DNA from: Aliishimia sp963678085
GTDB lineage: Bacteria; Pseudomonadota; Alphaproteobacteria; Rhodobacterales; Rhodobacteraceae
NCBI GenBank assembly: GCA_963678085.1
Contig: OY782680.1
Span: 1,178,001-1,242,000 of the forward strand
DNA: 64,000 nt
Direction: 5' to 3'
The notes under the pieces were generated by a model. It made no database searches and was not told the origin of the DNA. It worked only from the letters and a program-made list of their open reading frames with translations. Each line of letters opens with the position of its first letter. Position 1 is the stretch's first letter. Positions 1 through 7,890 of this stretch are shown here, one piece after another. The position numbers were made by a program, and so were the translations under genes.

Positions 1-746
1 TCATTGGCGCGCAGATCCAGATATTCGACCTCGGTAAAGCCTGCGCGGGTGATCTCGGCAATCGCTGTCTCTTTCAGCTCTGTGAAAGGCGTGCCCATGC
101 GAAGCTCTGCGGCAATGCGTTCTAGGGCTAGGTGCAGCGCCGGGGCTTTTACGCGGGCGCGGTCAGAAAGCAGCAGATTGCGCGAGGACATAGCAAGTCC
201 GTCTTCTTCGCGGATCGTCGGGCAACCGATCACATCGACCCAAAGGTTGAGATCTTCGGCAAGACGGCGCACCACTTGTAGTTGCTGGAAATCTTTTTCG
301 CCAAAGAAGGCATGTGTCGCGCCGCTCTGTCCAAAGAGCTTGGCGACAACCGTTGCCGCCCCGTCAAAATGCCCAGGGCGATGCGCGCCGCAAAGCACAT
401 CTGTGAGCCCAGTCACGGAGATAGTGGTGGAAAAGGCGGGCGGGTACATGGTAGCACCATCTGGCACCCAGATCGCATCTACCCCATATTTGCTGAGCTT
501 TTGTGCGTCTTCCTCTTCTGTGCGGGGGTAGTTTTCATAATCGGACGGTGCGTTAAATTGCTTGGGGTTCACAAAGATCGTCACGATCACGCGGTCACAT
601 TGCGTTTTGGCTGCGCGCACCAGCGAGAGATGCCCATCATGCAAAGCGCCCATCGTCGGCACAACGCCGATGCTTTGCCCGCGCACGCGCCAGGGGCTCC
701 ACATCGCGTGCAGCTCAGCGAGGTCTCGGATGATGGGCGGCGTCAT
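1..746 (-). CDS. panC: Pantothenate synthetase (pantoate--beta-alanine ligase), 3' end outside window
   Basis: PanC joins pantoate and beta-alanine using ATP, the last step of pantothenate synthesis, in the cytosol. About 248 codons are visible, against a usual family length of about 280, so only the C-terminus is missing past the left edge. The visible part has the nucleotide-binding motif MGALHDGHLSLV (HxGH, residues about 32-43), the block FFGEKDFQQL and the MSSRN motif that corresponds to KMSKS. The start ATG (744-746) overlaps the panB stop in a TCAT/ATGA arrangement, so the two genes are translationally coupled. No internal disruption is seen. Confidence 0.95.
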   Translation of the reverse strand, partial: MTPPIIRDLAELHAMWSPWRVRGQSIGVVPTMGALHDGHLSLVRAAKTQCDRVIVTIFVNPKQFNAPSDYENYPRTEEEDAQKLSKYGVDAIWVPDGATMYPPAFSTTISVTGLTDVLCGAHRPGHFDGAATVVAKLFGQSGATHAFFGEKDFQQLQVVRRLAEDLNLWVDVIGCPTIREEDGLAMSSRNLLLSDRARVKAPALHLALERIAAELRMGTPFTELKETAIAEITRAGFTEVEYLDLRAN

Positions 747-1576
747 GATTTGGGCTCTGGCGCATGGGAGGCGAACACATGCTCTGGCCCCGGGAAACGG
801 CGCGCGCGCACATCGCTTGCATAGGCCTTAGCTGCGGCTTTGGCATCCGTGCCGAGCGTGGCATAGCGTTTCACGAATTTTGGCTTAAAGGCGGTAAAGA
901 GCCCCAGCATATCATCCACCACCAGGATTTGCCCATCGCAATTGGCAGAGGCGCCAATGCCAATGGTCGGGATGCTCAGCGTCTCGGTGATCTCATCGGC
1001 CAGCTTGGCCGGGACTTTTTCCAGCACGATCGCAAAGGCCCCGGCTTGCTCGGTCGCGCGCGCATCTGCCAGAATGGTTTGTGCCGCCTCATCCCGGCCC
1101 TGAACCTTATATCCCCCCAGCGTGTGGATCGCTTGCGGCGTGAGCCCCACATGCGCCATCACAGGAATGCCGCGCGCCACCAAAAAGGCGATAGTCTCAG
1201 CCATATGCACCCCGCCTTCCAGCTTAATCGCGCCTGCACCGGTTTCGCGCATCAAGCGCGCCGCGCTCTCAAAGGCTTGCTGAGGGCTTGCCTCATAACA
1301 GCCAAAGGGCAGATCCACGACCATCATCGCCGAATGCAGCCCCCGCCGCACCGCTTTGCCATGCAGGATCATCATCTCTAGATCCACTTCAAGCGTGGAG
1401 CTGAGCCCATGTAACACCATGCCCACGGAATCGCCCACCAGCACAAAGTCGCAAACCTCATCCAAAAGCTGCGCCATGGGCGTGGTATAGGCGGTGAGGC
1501 TGACAATCGGGCGCGCGCCCTTCATCGCCTTGATATCGACCGGCAGGGGGGCTGTCTTTTTCGCAGTGGCGCTCAT
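743..1576 (-). CDS. panB: 3-methyl-2-oxobutanoate hydroxymethyltransferase
   Basis: PanB transfers a hydroxymethyl group from methylene-tetrahydrofolate to 2-oxoisovalerate, giving ketopantoate. The 277-residue product has the normal family length. Recognisable blocks are SLTAYTTPMAQLLDE near residue 26, the metal-site segment VLVGDSVGMVLHG, and VLEKVPAKLA followed by IPTIGIGASANCDGQ, which carry the catalytic Glu and the phosphate/substrate loop. It is the first gene of a two-gene pan operon and overlaps panC by four bases. A purine-rich AAGGAAAG about 9 nt before the ATG can serve as ribosome binding site. Confidence 0.97.
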   Translation of the reverse strand: MSATAKKTAPLPVDIKAMKGARPIVSLTAYTTPMAQLLDEVCDFVLVGDSVGMVLHGLSSTLEVDLEMMILHGKAVRRGLHSAMMVVDLPFGCYEASPQQAFESAARLMRETGAGAIKLEGGVHMAETIAFLVARGIPVMAHVGLTPQAIHTLGGYKVQGRDEAAQTILADARATEQAGAFAIVLEKVPAKLADEITETLSIPTIGIGASANCDGQILVVDDMLGLFTAFKPKFVKRYATLGTDAKAAAKAYASDVRARRFPGPEHVFASHAPEPKS

Positions 1577-1668
1577 AACAGGGGCTTTCCTTTTTCTTGG
1601 CGCCCTTTATCAAGCTAGCACGCGGCCAGGGCGGTGGCACCATGCCGCAGCCGCAAAAGGAGCAAGAC

Positions 1669-2067
1669 ATGATCCATCACCCCAATGGCAGCCGCGTCGC
1701 AACGCGCGCGAACCCTGATTACTTCACTGGCGAGGTCTGGATGACGCCAGTGATGACTGTGCCAGAGCCAGGACGGCTGCAAGCGCTCATGGTGCGGTTC
1801 AGCCCCGGTGCGCGTACGGCTTGGCACACGCATCCTTTCGGGCAAACGATTTATGTGATATCGGGCAAAGGGCTGATCTGTCGGCGCGGGGAGACACCAA
1901 AGGTCATTCTGCCTGGCGATACGGTCTATTTTGAAGCCGGTGAAGAGCATTGGCATGGCGCGGCCCCCGATTTTGCTATGTCACATATGGCGATGCAAGA
2001 GGCGGATGAGACCGGCTCGGCGGCAACATGGCTAGAGCAGGTTTCCGATGCGGATTACCTGCGGTAG
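1669..2067 (+). CDS. Single-domain cupin protein
   Basis: This is a 132-residue one-domain cupin. The stretch GARTAWHTHPFGQTIYVISG (about residues 48-67) is cupin motif 1 with the HxH metal ligands, and EEHWHGAAP near residue 93 supplies the motif 2 His. The layout resembles small manganese cupins such as the hydroxynitrile-lyase-like or quercetinase-like group; the substrate cannot be read from sequence. I chose the ATG at 1669 because AAAGGAG lies 7-8 nt upstream; longer upstream extensions lack a good ribosome site. It stands alone between the divergent pan operon and the enolase-superfamily gene. Confidence 0.85.
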   Translation: MIHHPNGSRVATRANPDYFTGEVWMTPVMTVPEPGRLQALMVRFSPGARTAWHTHPFGQTIYVISGKGLICRRGETPKVILPGDTVYFEAGEEHWHGAAPDFAMSHMAMQEADETGSAATWLEQVSDADYLR

Positions 2068-2258
2068 ATCTGCGTGCCGTTTACGTCCCTGAAAGGTAAT
2101 TGCGTCATGTCTGAGTTTAAGATGAGGACTCACCTAGGGTAGATTGTGCAGCTATATTTCCCAACGAATGTAAGGATTTTGATGCTTTGGACCTTTGACA
2201 GTGCCCGCTCGCGCTGGCAGGTTGCCGAGAGGTCAGGAATGCAACAGGACGTTAGACC

Positions 2259-3527
2259 ATGCGCTTAAAAGATCTTGAAATCATCGTTACCGCACCACCC
2301 GCACCGGGATGGGGTGGGCGCTATTGGATTTTGGTCAAACTCACCACGGATAGTGGGATCACCGGTTGGGGCGAATGTTATGCTGCTTCCGTCGGGCCAG
2401 AGGCCATGGAAGGCGTGATTTGGGATGTGTTTGACCGTCATATGGCGGGTGAAAGCCCTGAAAACATAGAGCTGATGTTCCGCCGGGTCTATTCCTCGGG
2501 CTTTACGCAGCGCCCGGATTTGACGGTGATGGGTGCCTTTTCCGGCCTTGAAATCGCGTGCTGGGACATTTTGGGCAAAGCGCGCGAGCGCCCGATTTGG
2601 GCCATGATTGGCGGGCGTATGTGGGATCGGGTGCGGTGCTATACCTATCTTTACCCGCTGCCCCAGCACGATATGACCGCCTTTTGGACCAGCCCCGAAA
2701 TGGCTGGGGAGGCTGCTGCAGATTGTGTGCGCCGCGGCTATACAGCGGTGAAATTCGATCCTGCGGGCCCTTATACGCTGCGCGGCGGGCATATGCCTGC
2801 GGTCAGTGATATTGTGCAGTCCGTGAATTTTTGCCAAGCGATCCGCAAGGCTGTGGGGCCTCGGGCGGATCTGCTCTTTGGCACGCATGGGCAATTCACC
2901 ACAGCGGGCGCAATCCGGCTGGGCCAAGCGCTTGAGACCTTCTCGCCGCTCTGGTTCGAAGAGCCGATTCCCCCCGATGCGGTGCATGAAATGGCCAAGG
3001 TCGCAGATGCGGTGCGAATCCCCATCGCCACCGGAGAGCGCCTGACCACGAAAGCCGAATTTGCCGCTGTTCTGAAAAGCGGGGCCGCTACGATTTTGCA
3101 ACCAGCATTGGGCCGCTCTGGCGGGATTTGGGAGACGAAAAAGATTGCGGCTCTGGCCGAGGTTTATAACGCGCAAATGGCACCACATCTTTATGCGGGC
3201 CCGGTCGAGTGGGCCGCGAACCTGCATCTGGCGACCTCAATTCCGAATCTGTTGATGGCTGAGACAATCGAAACGCCCTTCCATGCGGCGTTGATTAAGA
3301 ACAGCATTCAGGTCGAAGAGGGGTTTGTGAGCCTCAGCCACGCACCGGGTCTTGGGATCGAGGTGGATGAAGAACTGGCCCGCGCCCATCCTTACGAGGG
3401 CAGCGGGCTGCATTTGCAAATGCAAGAAGAGCCCTGCGATTACGTGAACGGAAACGCGTTTGAGGGCGGCGCGCCCGCGCCAAAACCGGCTCCGGCGGAT
3501 ATTCCAGAGCCGGCGGACACGCCCTAA
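2259..3527 (+). CDS. Mandelate racemase/muconate lactonizing enzyme family protein (acid-sugar dehydratase-like)
   Basis: This 422-residue protein belongs to the enolase superfamily. The N-terminal capping domain begins MRLKDLEIIV; the barrel contains YTAVKFDPAGP (candidate catalytic Lys, about residue 168), LLFGTHGQF (about 206), WFEEPIPP (metal Glu, about 233) and IATGERL (metal Glu, about 258), plus MAPHLYAGPVE with a candidate catalytic His. This motif set is closest to acid-sugar dehydratases of the galactonate dehydratase/RspA type. Unusually, the first metal-ligand position, Asp in DFHGR-type enzymes, is Gly in FGTHGQ. The last 20 residues are Pro/Ala rich. The stop overlaps that of convergent gcdH. 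Substrate unknown. Confidence 0.85.
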   Translation: MRLKDLEIIVTAPPAPGWGGRYWILVKLTTDSGITGWGECYAASVGPEAMEGVIWDVFDRHMAGESPENIELMFRRVYSSGFTQRPDLTVMGAFSGLEIACWDILGKARERPIWAMIGGRMWDRVRCYTYLYPLPQHDMTAFWTSPEMAGEAAADCVRRGYTAVKFDPAGPYTLRGGHMPAVSDIVQSVNFCQAIRKAVGPRADLLFGTHGQFTTAGAIRLGQALETFSPLWFEEPIPPDAVHEMAKVADAVRIPIATGERLTTKAEFAAVLKSGAATILQPALGRSGGIWETKKIAALAEVYNAQMAPHLYAGPVEWAANLHLATSIPNLLMAETIETPFHAALIKNSIQVEEGFVSLSHAPGLGIEVDEELARAHPYEGSGLHLQMQEEPCDYVNGNAFEGGAPAPKPAPADIPEPADTP

Positions 3528-4747
3528 AAGAAGGCTTGCAACCCGGTTTGTGCGCGCCCCAGGATGAGGGCGTGCACATCATGAGTGCCCTCATAGGTGT
3601 TCACGGTCTCAAGGTTCACCATATGGCGGATCACCTGGAACTCCCCGGAGATCCCATTGCCCCCATGCATGTCGCGCGCGTGCCGGGCAATCTCAAGCGC
3701 CTTGCCGCAATTGTTGCGCTTTACAATCGAAATCATCTCGGGCGCGGCCGCCGCCTTATCCATCAACCGCCCAACCTGCAAAGAGGCTTGCAGCCCCAGC
3801 GTGATCTCCGTTTGCATATCGGCAAGTTTCTTCTGGAACAGCTGCGTGCCCGCGAGGGGTTTGCCAAATTGATGGCGGTCAAGCCCATATTGGCGCGCCG
3901 CATGCCAGCAGAACTCCGCCGCGCCCATGACACCCCAACTGATACCATAACGCGCGCGGTTCAGGCAGCCAAACGGCCCCTTAAGACCTTGCACATGCGG
4001 CAGCAACGCATCCTCGCCAACCTCGACCCCATCCATCACGATCTCGCCGGTGATAGAGGCACGCAACGAAAGCTTATTGGCGATCTTGGGCGCGGACAGC
4101 CCCTTAGCGCCCTTTTCCAAAACAAAGCCGCGAATTTTGCCACCGTGGGCGTCCGACTTAGCCCAAACCACAAACACATCTGCGATGGGCGAATTTGAAA
4201 TCCACATCTTCGAGCCGGTCAAAACATAGCCGCCCTGCACCTTTTCCGCGCGCGTTTTCATGCCCGCAGGGTCCGAGCCCGCATCCGGTTCCGTAAGCCC
4301 AAAGCACCCAATCAGCGCGCCGCTGGCCAGCCCTGGCAGATATTTGCGCCGCTGCTCTTCGGAGCCATAGGCATAGATCGGATACATCACCAGCGAGCTC
4401 TGCACGCTCATCATGGAGCGATACCCGCTATCAACCCGCTCAATCTCGCGCGCCACAAGCCCATAGGCCACATAGCTGCCGCCCAGCCCGCCATATTCCT
4501 CGGGGATCGTGGTGCCCAGCAGCCCCATTTCGCCCATCTCGCGGAAAATCTCGGGATCGGTTTGTTCGCTCTCAAAGGCCTCAATCACGCGCGGGGCCAG
4601 CTTTTCAGTGGCATAAGCACGCGCGCTCTTTGAGATCATGCGCTCGTCTTCGCTCAACTGATCGGAGAGGCGCAGGGGATCTTCCCAGTCAAATTGACCA
4701 AGATCGGGCGCATCTTTGGCGCGCAGGCTCGGGGTTTGGTCAGTCAT
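3524..4747 (-). CDS. gcdH: Glutaryl-CoA dehydrogenase (acyl-CoA dehydrogenase family)
   Basis: The enzyme oxidises and decarboxylates glutaryl-CoA to crotonyl-CoA with FAD, passing electrons to ETF, in lysine and tryptophan or aromatic breakdown. The 407-residue product has the family length. GCFGLTEPDAGSDPAGMKT (about residue 143) is the acyl-CoA dehydrogenase signature, and NTYEGTHDVHALILGRAQTG near the C-terminus is the block with the catalytic Glu typical of glutaryl-CoA dehydrogenase. The start at 4747 (MTDQTPSL) is preceded by AAGGGAG; an in-frame extension to 4882 looks non-coding in character. It is transcribed divergently from the small secreted protein at 4903. Confidence 0.93.
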   Translation of the reverse strand: MTDQTPSLRAKDAPDLGQFDWEDPLRLSDQLSEDERMISKSARAYATEKLAPRVIEAFESEQTDPEIFREMGEMGLLGTTIPEEYGGLGGSYVAYGLVAREIERVDSGYRSMMSVQSSLVMYPIYAYGSEEQRRKYLPGLASGALIGCFGLTEPDAGSDPAGMKTRAEKVQGGYVLTGSKMWISNSPIADVFVVWAKSDAHGGKIRGFVLEKGAKGLSAPKIANKLSLRASITGEIVMDGVEVGEDALLPHVQGLKGPFGCLNRARYGISWGVMGAAEFCWHAARQYGLDRHQFGKPLAGTQLFQKKLADMQTEITLGLQASLQVGRLMDKAAAAPEMISIVKRNNCGKALEIARHARDMHGGNGISGEFQVIRHMVNLETVNTYEGTHDVHALILGRAQTGLQAFF

Positions 4748-4902
4748 CGCGGCACTCCCTTTGCGATAGATTGTTAGGTTCGGCTTAAAGCTCTGAGCTA
4801 AGTTTCCGACACAGTCAATAGGTCTCTGAAAGGGTCCGTTTTCGCCGCAAAAAGGCCGCTGTTTGCGGGCAAACTCACGCATATCTTCTTAGGAGGGGCC
4901 TT

Positions 4903-5304
4903 ATGCGGATTATAAAACTGGGTTTCGGGGCGGTTTTGGCATGCAGTGCGGCTTTGGCTGTGCAGGCGGAGGAGCTTGGGGTGATGCAGGCCGGCGTCGG
5001 CTATTTCCCCGAGATCTCATATGCCAAGCCTGGCGATACCATTGTGTTTGCCAATTTCAGTGGAAAAGTGATCACCATTGTCGGCCGTGATGGCGCCTGG
5101 GTTCTTGGTCCTTTGGCGAATGGGACACAAACGCCCGTAACGCTCACAGCTGAGATGGGTACAGATTATTTCACGGCATATGGGTCTTGCGCCACAAGCA
5201 CGGAGTGCAGCGAGCCAAATCCCGCTATCGCCTATGGGACGGTCGAAGGTGCGAGCGAAGTTGCAGCGATTAGTTTCGATCCGCCGCCGGTGCATTCACA
5301 ATAG
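4903..5304 (+). CDS. Small secreted cupredoxin-like protein, copper ligands not evident
   Basis: This 133-residue protein has a clear Sec signal peptide (MRIIKLGFGAVLACSAALAVQA, cleavage near residue 22) and a good ribosome site (AGGAGGGG). The mature part, with YAKPGDTIVFANFSGKVITI, has the beta-strand rhythm of cupredoxins. The His expected after FANFS is absent, and only Cys residues occur in YGSCATSTEC, perhaps a disulfide. I infer a periplasmic beta-sandwich protein, not a classical blue copper electron carrier. Function unknown. It is convergent with the RidA-family gene. Confidence 0.7.
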   Translation: MRIIKLGFGAVLACSAALAVQAEELGVMQAGVGYFPEISYAKPGDTIVFANFSGKVITIVGRDGAWVLGPLANGTQTPVTLTAEMGTDYFTAYGSCATSTECSEPNPAIAYGTVEGASEVAAISFDPPPVHSQ

Positions 5305-5319
5305 GGCATGGCGGCGCAT

Positions 5320-5709
5320 CTATTCAGCGGCGGCCCATAGCTCGATCTCAACGACAAATTCGGGCCGGGTAAAGCCCGAGACGATCATAAGTGTCGAGCT
5401 GGGCAAAACGGTGATATCTGCGAGCCATTCATCGCGCGCCGCCATATATCCTGCCATATGCGCGCGATCGGTCACATAGGCTGATAGATGCACCACATTT
5501 GTGCGCGCCATGCCCGCCCCGGCCAAGATCACATCAAGATTGCGAAAGATGAGCATTGCCTGCGCGCGGGCCCCCTCTGGCGTCTTGCCTGCACTGTCCA
5601 CAGCTAACTGACCCGAACTGCGCAGCCAGCGATGCCCGGCCGGGACTTCGACCCCGTGTGAATAGCGGGCAAAGGGCGGGGCAAGGTCGGTTGGTGTGAT
5701 GGGGCGCAT
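5320..5709 (-). CDS. RidA/YjgF/UK114 family protein
   Basis: RidA-family proteins form trimers and hydrolyse reactive enamines/imines or take part in specific deaminations (for example RutC-type roles). The 129-residue product starts MRPITPTDLAPPFARYSHGV and shows SSGQLAVDSAGKTPEGARAQ, the conserved QxxxxxxNL-like helix as MLIFRNLDVILAGAGM, and a C-terminal TRPEFVVEIELWAA carrying a candidate active-site Arg. A longer in-frame start at 5763 is possible but gives a non-conserved leader. The gene is divergent from the amidohydrolase operon, with about 100 bp between, so it may serve that pathway by cleaning up imine intermediates; that link is inference. Confidence 0.85.
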   Translation of the reverse strand: MRPITPTDLAPPFARYSHGVEVPAGHRWLRSSGQLAVDSAGKTPEGARAQAMLIFRNLDVILAGAGMARTNVVHLSAYVTDRAHMAGYMAARDEWLADITVLPSSTLMIVSGFTRPEFVVEIELWAAAE

Positions 5710-5813
5710 AGGGCTTGCTCTTGATCTCAATTCCTGCCAGCATCTTGCGCATATCTCTGGCACAGATCAATCTCAGGGCCGCATGTTTCGCAATCCAAAA
5801 GGGAGGGCAGCGG

Positions 5814-5960
5814 ATGCGTGTGATCTGTTTGCGCCATAGTCATAAGCGGTTTGAGGCGTGCAAAGCCACAGGGCGCGTGCTTAATTCGGGGATAGCCCAT
5901 CAGGCCGAAGCGGGCGGCGCCTTGCAGATGCGCGCCATTCCCAAACCGGAGGCCGCGTGA
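5814..5960 (+). CDS. Possible small coupled ORF (48 aa) ahead of the creatininase gene
   Basis: An ATG at 5814 preceded by AAGGGAGG opens a 48-codon frame whose TGA (5958-5960) shares a base with the ATG of the next gene. The peptide starts MRVICLRHSHKRFEACKATG and has no domain I recognise. The strong ribosome site and the one-base coupling suggest real translation, either as a small protein or as a leader controlling entry to the operon. It may equally be chance. Confidence 0.35.
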   Translation: MRVICLRHSHKRFEACKATGRVLNSGIAHQAEAGGALQMRAIPKPEAA

Positions 5961-6736
5961 TGCAAGGATTTTGGGCCGATTATCCCAGCAGTGCCTTTCG
6001 CGATCTGCCAGCGGATCAAATCGCCGTTCTGCCCCTTGGCGCGATAGAGCAGCATGGCCCGCATTTGCCGCTCTCGGTTGATCGCGACATTATCGAGGCA
6101 GTGATTGCCCGCATGCTTCCCTTGCTCATGGCGCGCCAAAACGTGCTGATCTTGCCCACCCTGACAATGACAAAATCGAACGAGCACAGCAATTTTCCAG
6201 GCACTTTGACGCTCTCCGTTGAAACGCTGCTTGCGGTGCTGCGCGATCTGATGGCCTCACTGGCGCGGGCAGGGGTGCAGCGGCTGGTGTTCTTTAACGG
6301 TCATGGCGGCAATACCGCGCTGCTTGAAATTGTTTGCCGCGAGGGGCGCGTGGATCACGGGCTGATCACGGCGCAGTGTTCTTGGTATCCCTTTGCGGAT
6401 CTCAGCGGCTTTGATCCCAAAGAGCAAAGCTATGATCTGCATGCTGGCGAGAGCGAAACCGCAGCCATGCTGGCCGCAAAGCCCGATTTGGTCGATATGA
6501 GCAAGGCGCAGAATTTCCGCACCGCGATGCAAGATTGGGAGGCCGCAGGGCATCAAACCGGCCTCACAGGGCAGGCCGCGCGCCCCGGCTGGATCATCGA
6601 AGATTTGAATGCGGACGGGGCCTGCGGGAATGCGCTGGCGGCAAGCGCGCAGAAGGGCGAGCAACTCTTAAGCAGCGCAGCGCAAGGCTTTGCCGCTTGG
6701 CTTGCCGATTTCCAACGTTTTGAGCCGCGCCGATGA
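5960..6736 (+). CDS. Creatininase family amidohydrolase
   Basis: The 258-residue protein carries the creatininase-family metal signatures: LPLGAIEQHGPHLPLSVD (about residues 25-42, Glu/His/Asp ligands), FFNGHGGNTA (about 113) and DLHAGESETAAML (about 157), where Glu closes the binuclear site. Family members hydrolyse cyclic amides such as creatinine, or cyclic formamides. ATG 5960 was chosen because GGAGG sits 7 nt upstream; a GTG three bases earlier is possible. Its stop overlaps the next start (ATGA), making it the first large gene of a tightly coupled operon. Real substrate not determinable. Confidence 0.9.
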   Translation: MQGFWADYPSSAFRDLPADQIAVLPLGAIEQHGPHLPLSVDRDIIEAVIARMLPLLMARQNVLILPTLTMTKSNEHSNFPGTLTLSVETLLAVLRDLMASLARAGVQRLVFFNGHGGNTALLEIVCREGRVDHGLITAQCSWYPFADLSGFDPKEQSYDLHAGESETAAMLAAKPDLVDMSKAQNFRTAMQDWEAAGHQTGLTGQAARPGWIIEDLNADGACGNALAASAQKGEQLLSSAAQGFAAWLADFQRFEPRR

Positions 6737-7890
6737 GCGATGTTCTTGTCCCCCTATCTTTGATGCAAAATCCGGGCGATTTCGGCGGCGCGGTGCAAGG
6801 TGAGTGTTTGCGCGGGGGGCCGATTTGGCGCGAACAGCGTCTCGTGGGGCTCAGCCCTCCTGCGGGTGGGCGGGCTCAGGTCGTTATCCCAAAGCTCACC
6901 GAGGCCCATTGCCATCTGGATAAATGCCACTCTCTGCCGCGCATGCAGAATGTGGGCGGTGATTTAGCAGCAGCGATCAAGGCCCAGATGCAGGACAAGA
7001 CCCATTGGACGGCGAATGATCTGCGCGCCCGTGCGGGCCAGGGGCTGGCCGAGCTTAAGGCCGCAGGGGTTGCGCAGATCCGTTCGCATATTGATTGGGG
7101 GCAGGGCGCTGCGCCGCCGCTGAGCTGGTCCACTCTCACCGAGTTCGCCCCGCAGGTGCAATGGTCGCCCTTAACCGGGATTGAGCAAATGGCCGAGCCG
7201 GGCTTTGCGGGCGCGCTCGCCAAGCTGTGCAAGGACGTATTGGGCAGTTTCATTCTCGACCATGACCCGGCTAAGATCCGGGCCGGCCTTACCCAAATGA
7301 TCCGTGCCGCCGATGCACGCGGGCTCATGCTGGATTTCCACGTCGATGAGGGGCTTGGCGCCTATAACGGGCTTGAGATGATTGCCGATGCGCTGATCGA
7401 ACATGGCTTTCAAGGGCCGGTTTTGTGCGGGCATGCGGTCAGCTTGATGGATCGCGCCCCCGATGATTTTGCCCGTATCACCGAAAAACTGCTGCAAACA
7501 AATATCACGATCTGCGCTTTGCCAACGACAAACCTCTATCTGCAAGGGCGCGGGACGGGTAGCCCAGATCGGCGCGGCCTCACCCCGCTAAAAGATCTAC
7601 ACCGCGCGGGCGTGCCGGTGATTGTGGCCTCGGATAATGTGCGCGATGCGTTTTGCCCTTTGGGTCAGCATGATCCGCGTGCGGCTTTGCATCTGGCCTG
7701 TCTCACTGCTCATCTTGATCCACCGCTTGGGCAATGGCTGCCTTTGATCACACATGGCGCGCAGCGTGCTTTGGGGCGCGCGCCGATTTATATTGATGGG
7801 GCGCGGCGCTCTGATTTGCTGAGCTGCGATGTGGCGGACCTCGCCTCCCTCATCGCAGGTCATGCCCCTTTGAAAGGACACTCCCCATGA
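6733..7890 (+). CDS. Cytosine deaminase-like metal-dependent amidohydrolase
   Basis: This 385-residue protein is of the CodA-like amidohydrolase group. Ligand motifs are EAHCHLDKCHSLP (HxH, about residues 56-68), MLDFHVDEGLG (about 199), LCGHAVSLMD (about 232) and VASDNVRDAF (metal Asp, about 298), in the order and spacing of cytosine/creatinine deaminases. Such enzymes deaminate cyclic amidines or hydrolyse ring amides. It overlaps the creatininase-like gene by four bases and the next oxidase by four bases, so the three products probably act on consecutive intermediates. The pairing of a creatininase-type and a cytosine-deaminase-type enzyme suggests an N-heterocycle or cyclic amide substrate, by inference. 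Confidence 0.87.
   Translation: MSDVLVPLSLMQNPGDFGGAVQGECLRGGPIWREQRLVGLSPPAGGRAQVVIPKLTEAHCHLDKCHSLPRMQNVGGDLAAAIKAQMQDKTHWTANDLRARAGQGLAELKAAGVAQIRSHIDWGQGAAPPLSWSTLTEFAPQVQWSPLTGIEQMAEPGFAGALAKLCKDVLGSFILDHDPAKIRAGLTQMIRAADARGLMLDFHVDEGLGAYNGLEMIADALIEHGFQGPVLCGHAVSLMDRAPDDFARITEKLLQTNITICALPTTNLYLQGRGTGSPDRRGLTPLKDLHRAGVPVIVASDNVRDAFCPLGQHDPRAALHLACLTAHLDPPLGQWLPLITHGAQRALGRAPIYIDGARRSDLLSCDVADLASLIAGHAPLKGHSP

Noticed and set aside
2195..2223. TTGACA at 2195 as a promoter for the enolase-superfamily gene
   Set aside because: The -35 is good, but the hexamer 17 nt later (CAGGTT) is a poor -10, so I did not list it as a feature.
3536..4198. Long plus-strand frame opposite gcdH
   Set aside because: Shadow of a well-supported acyl-CoA dehydrogenase gene on the other strand; no ribosome site or recognisable protein.
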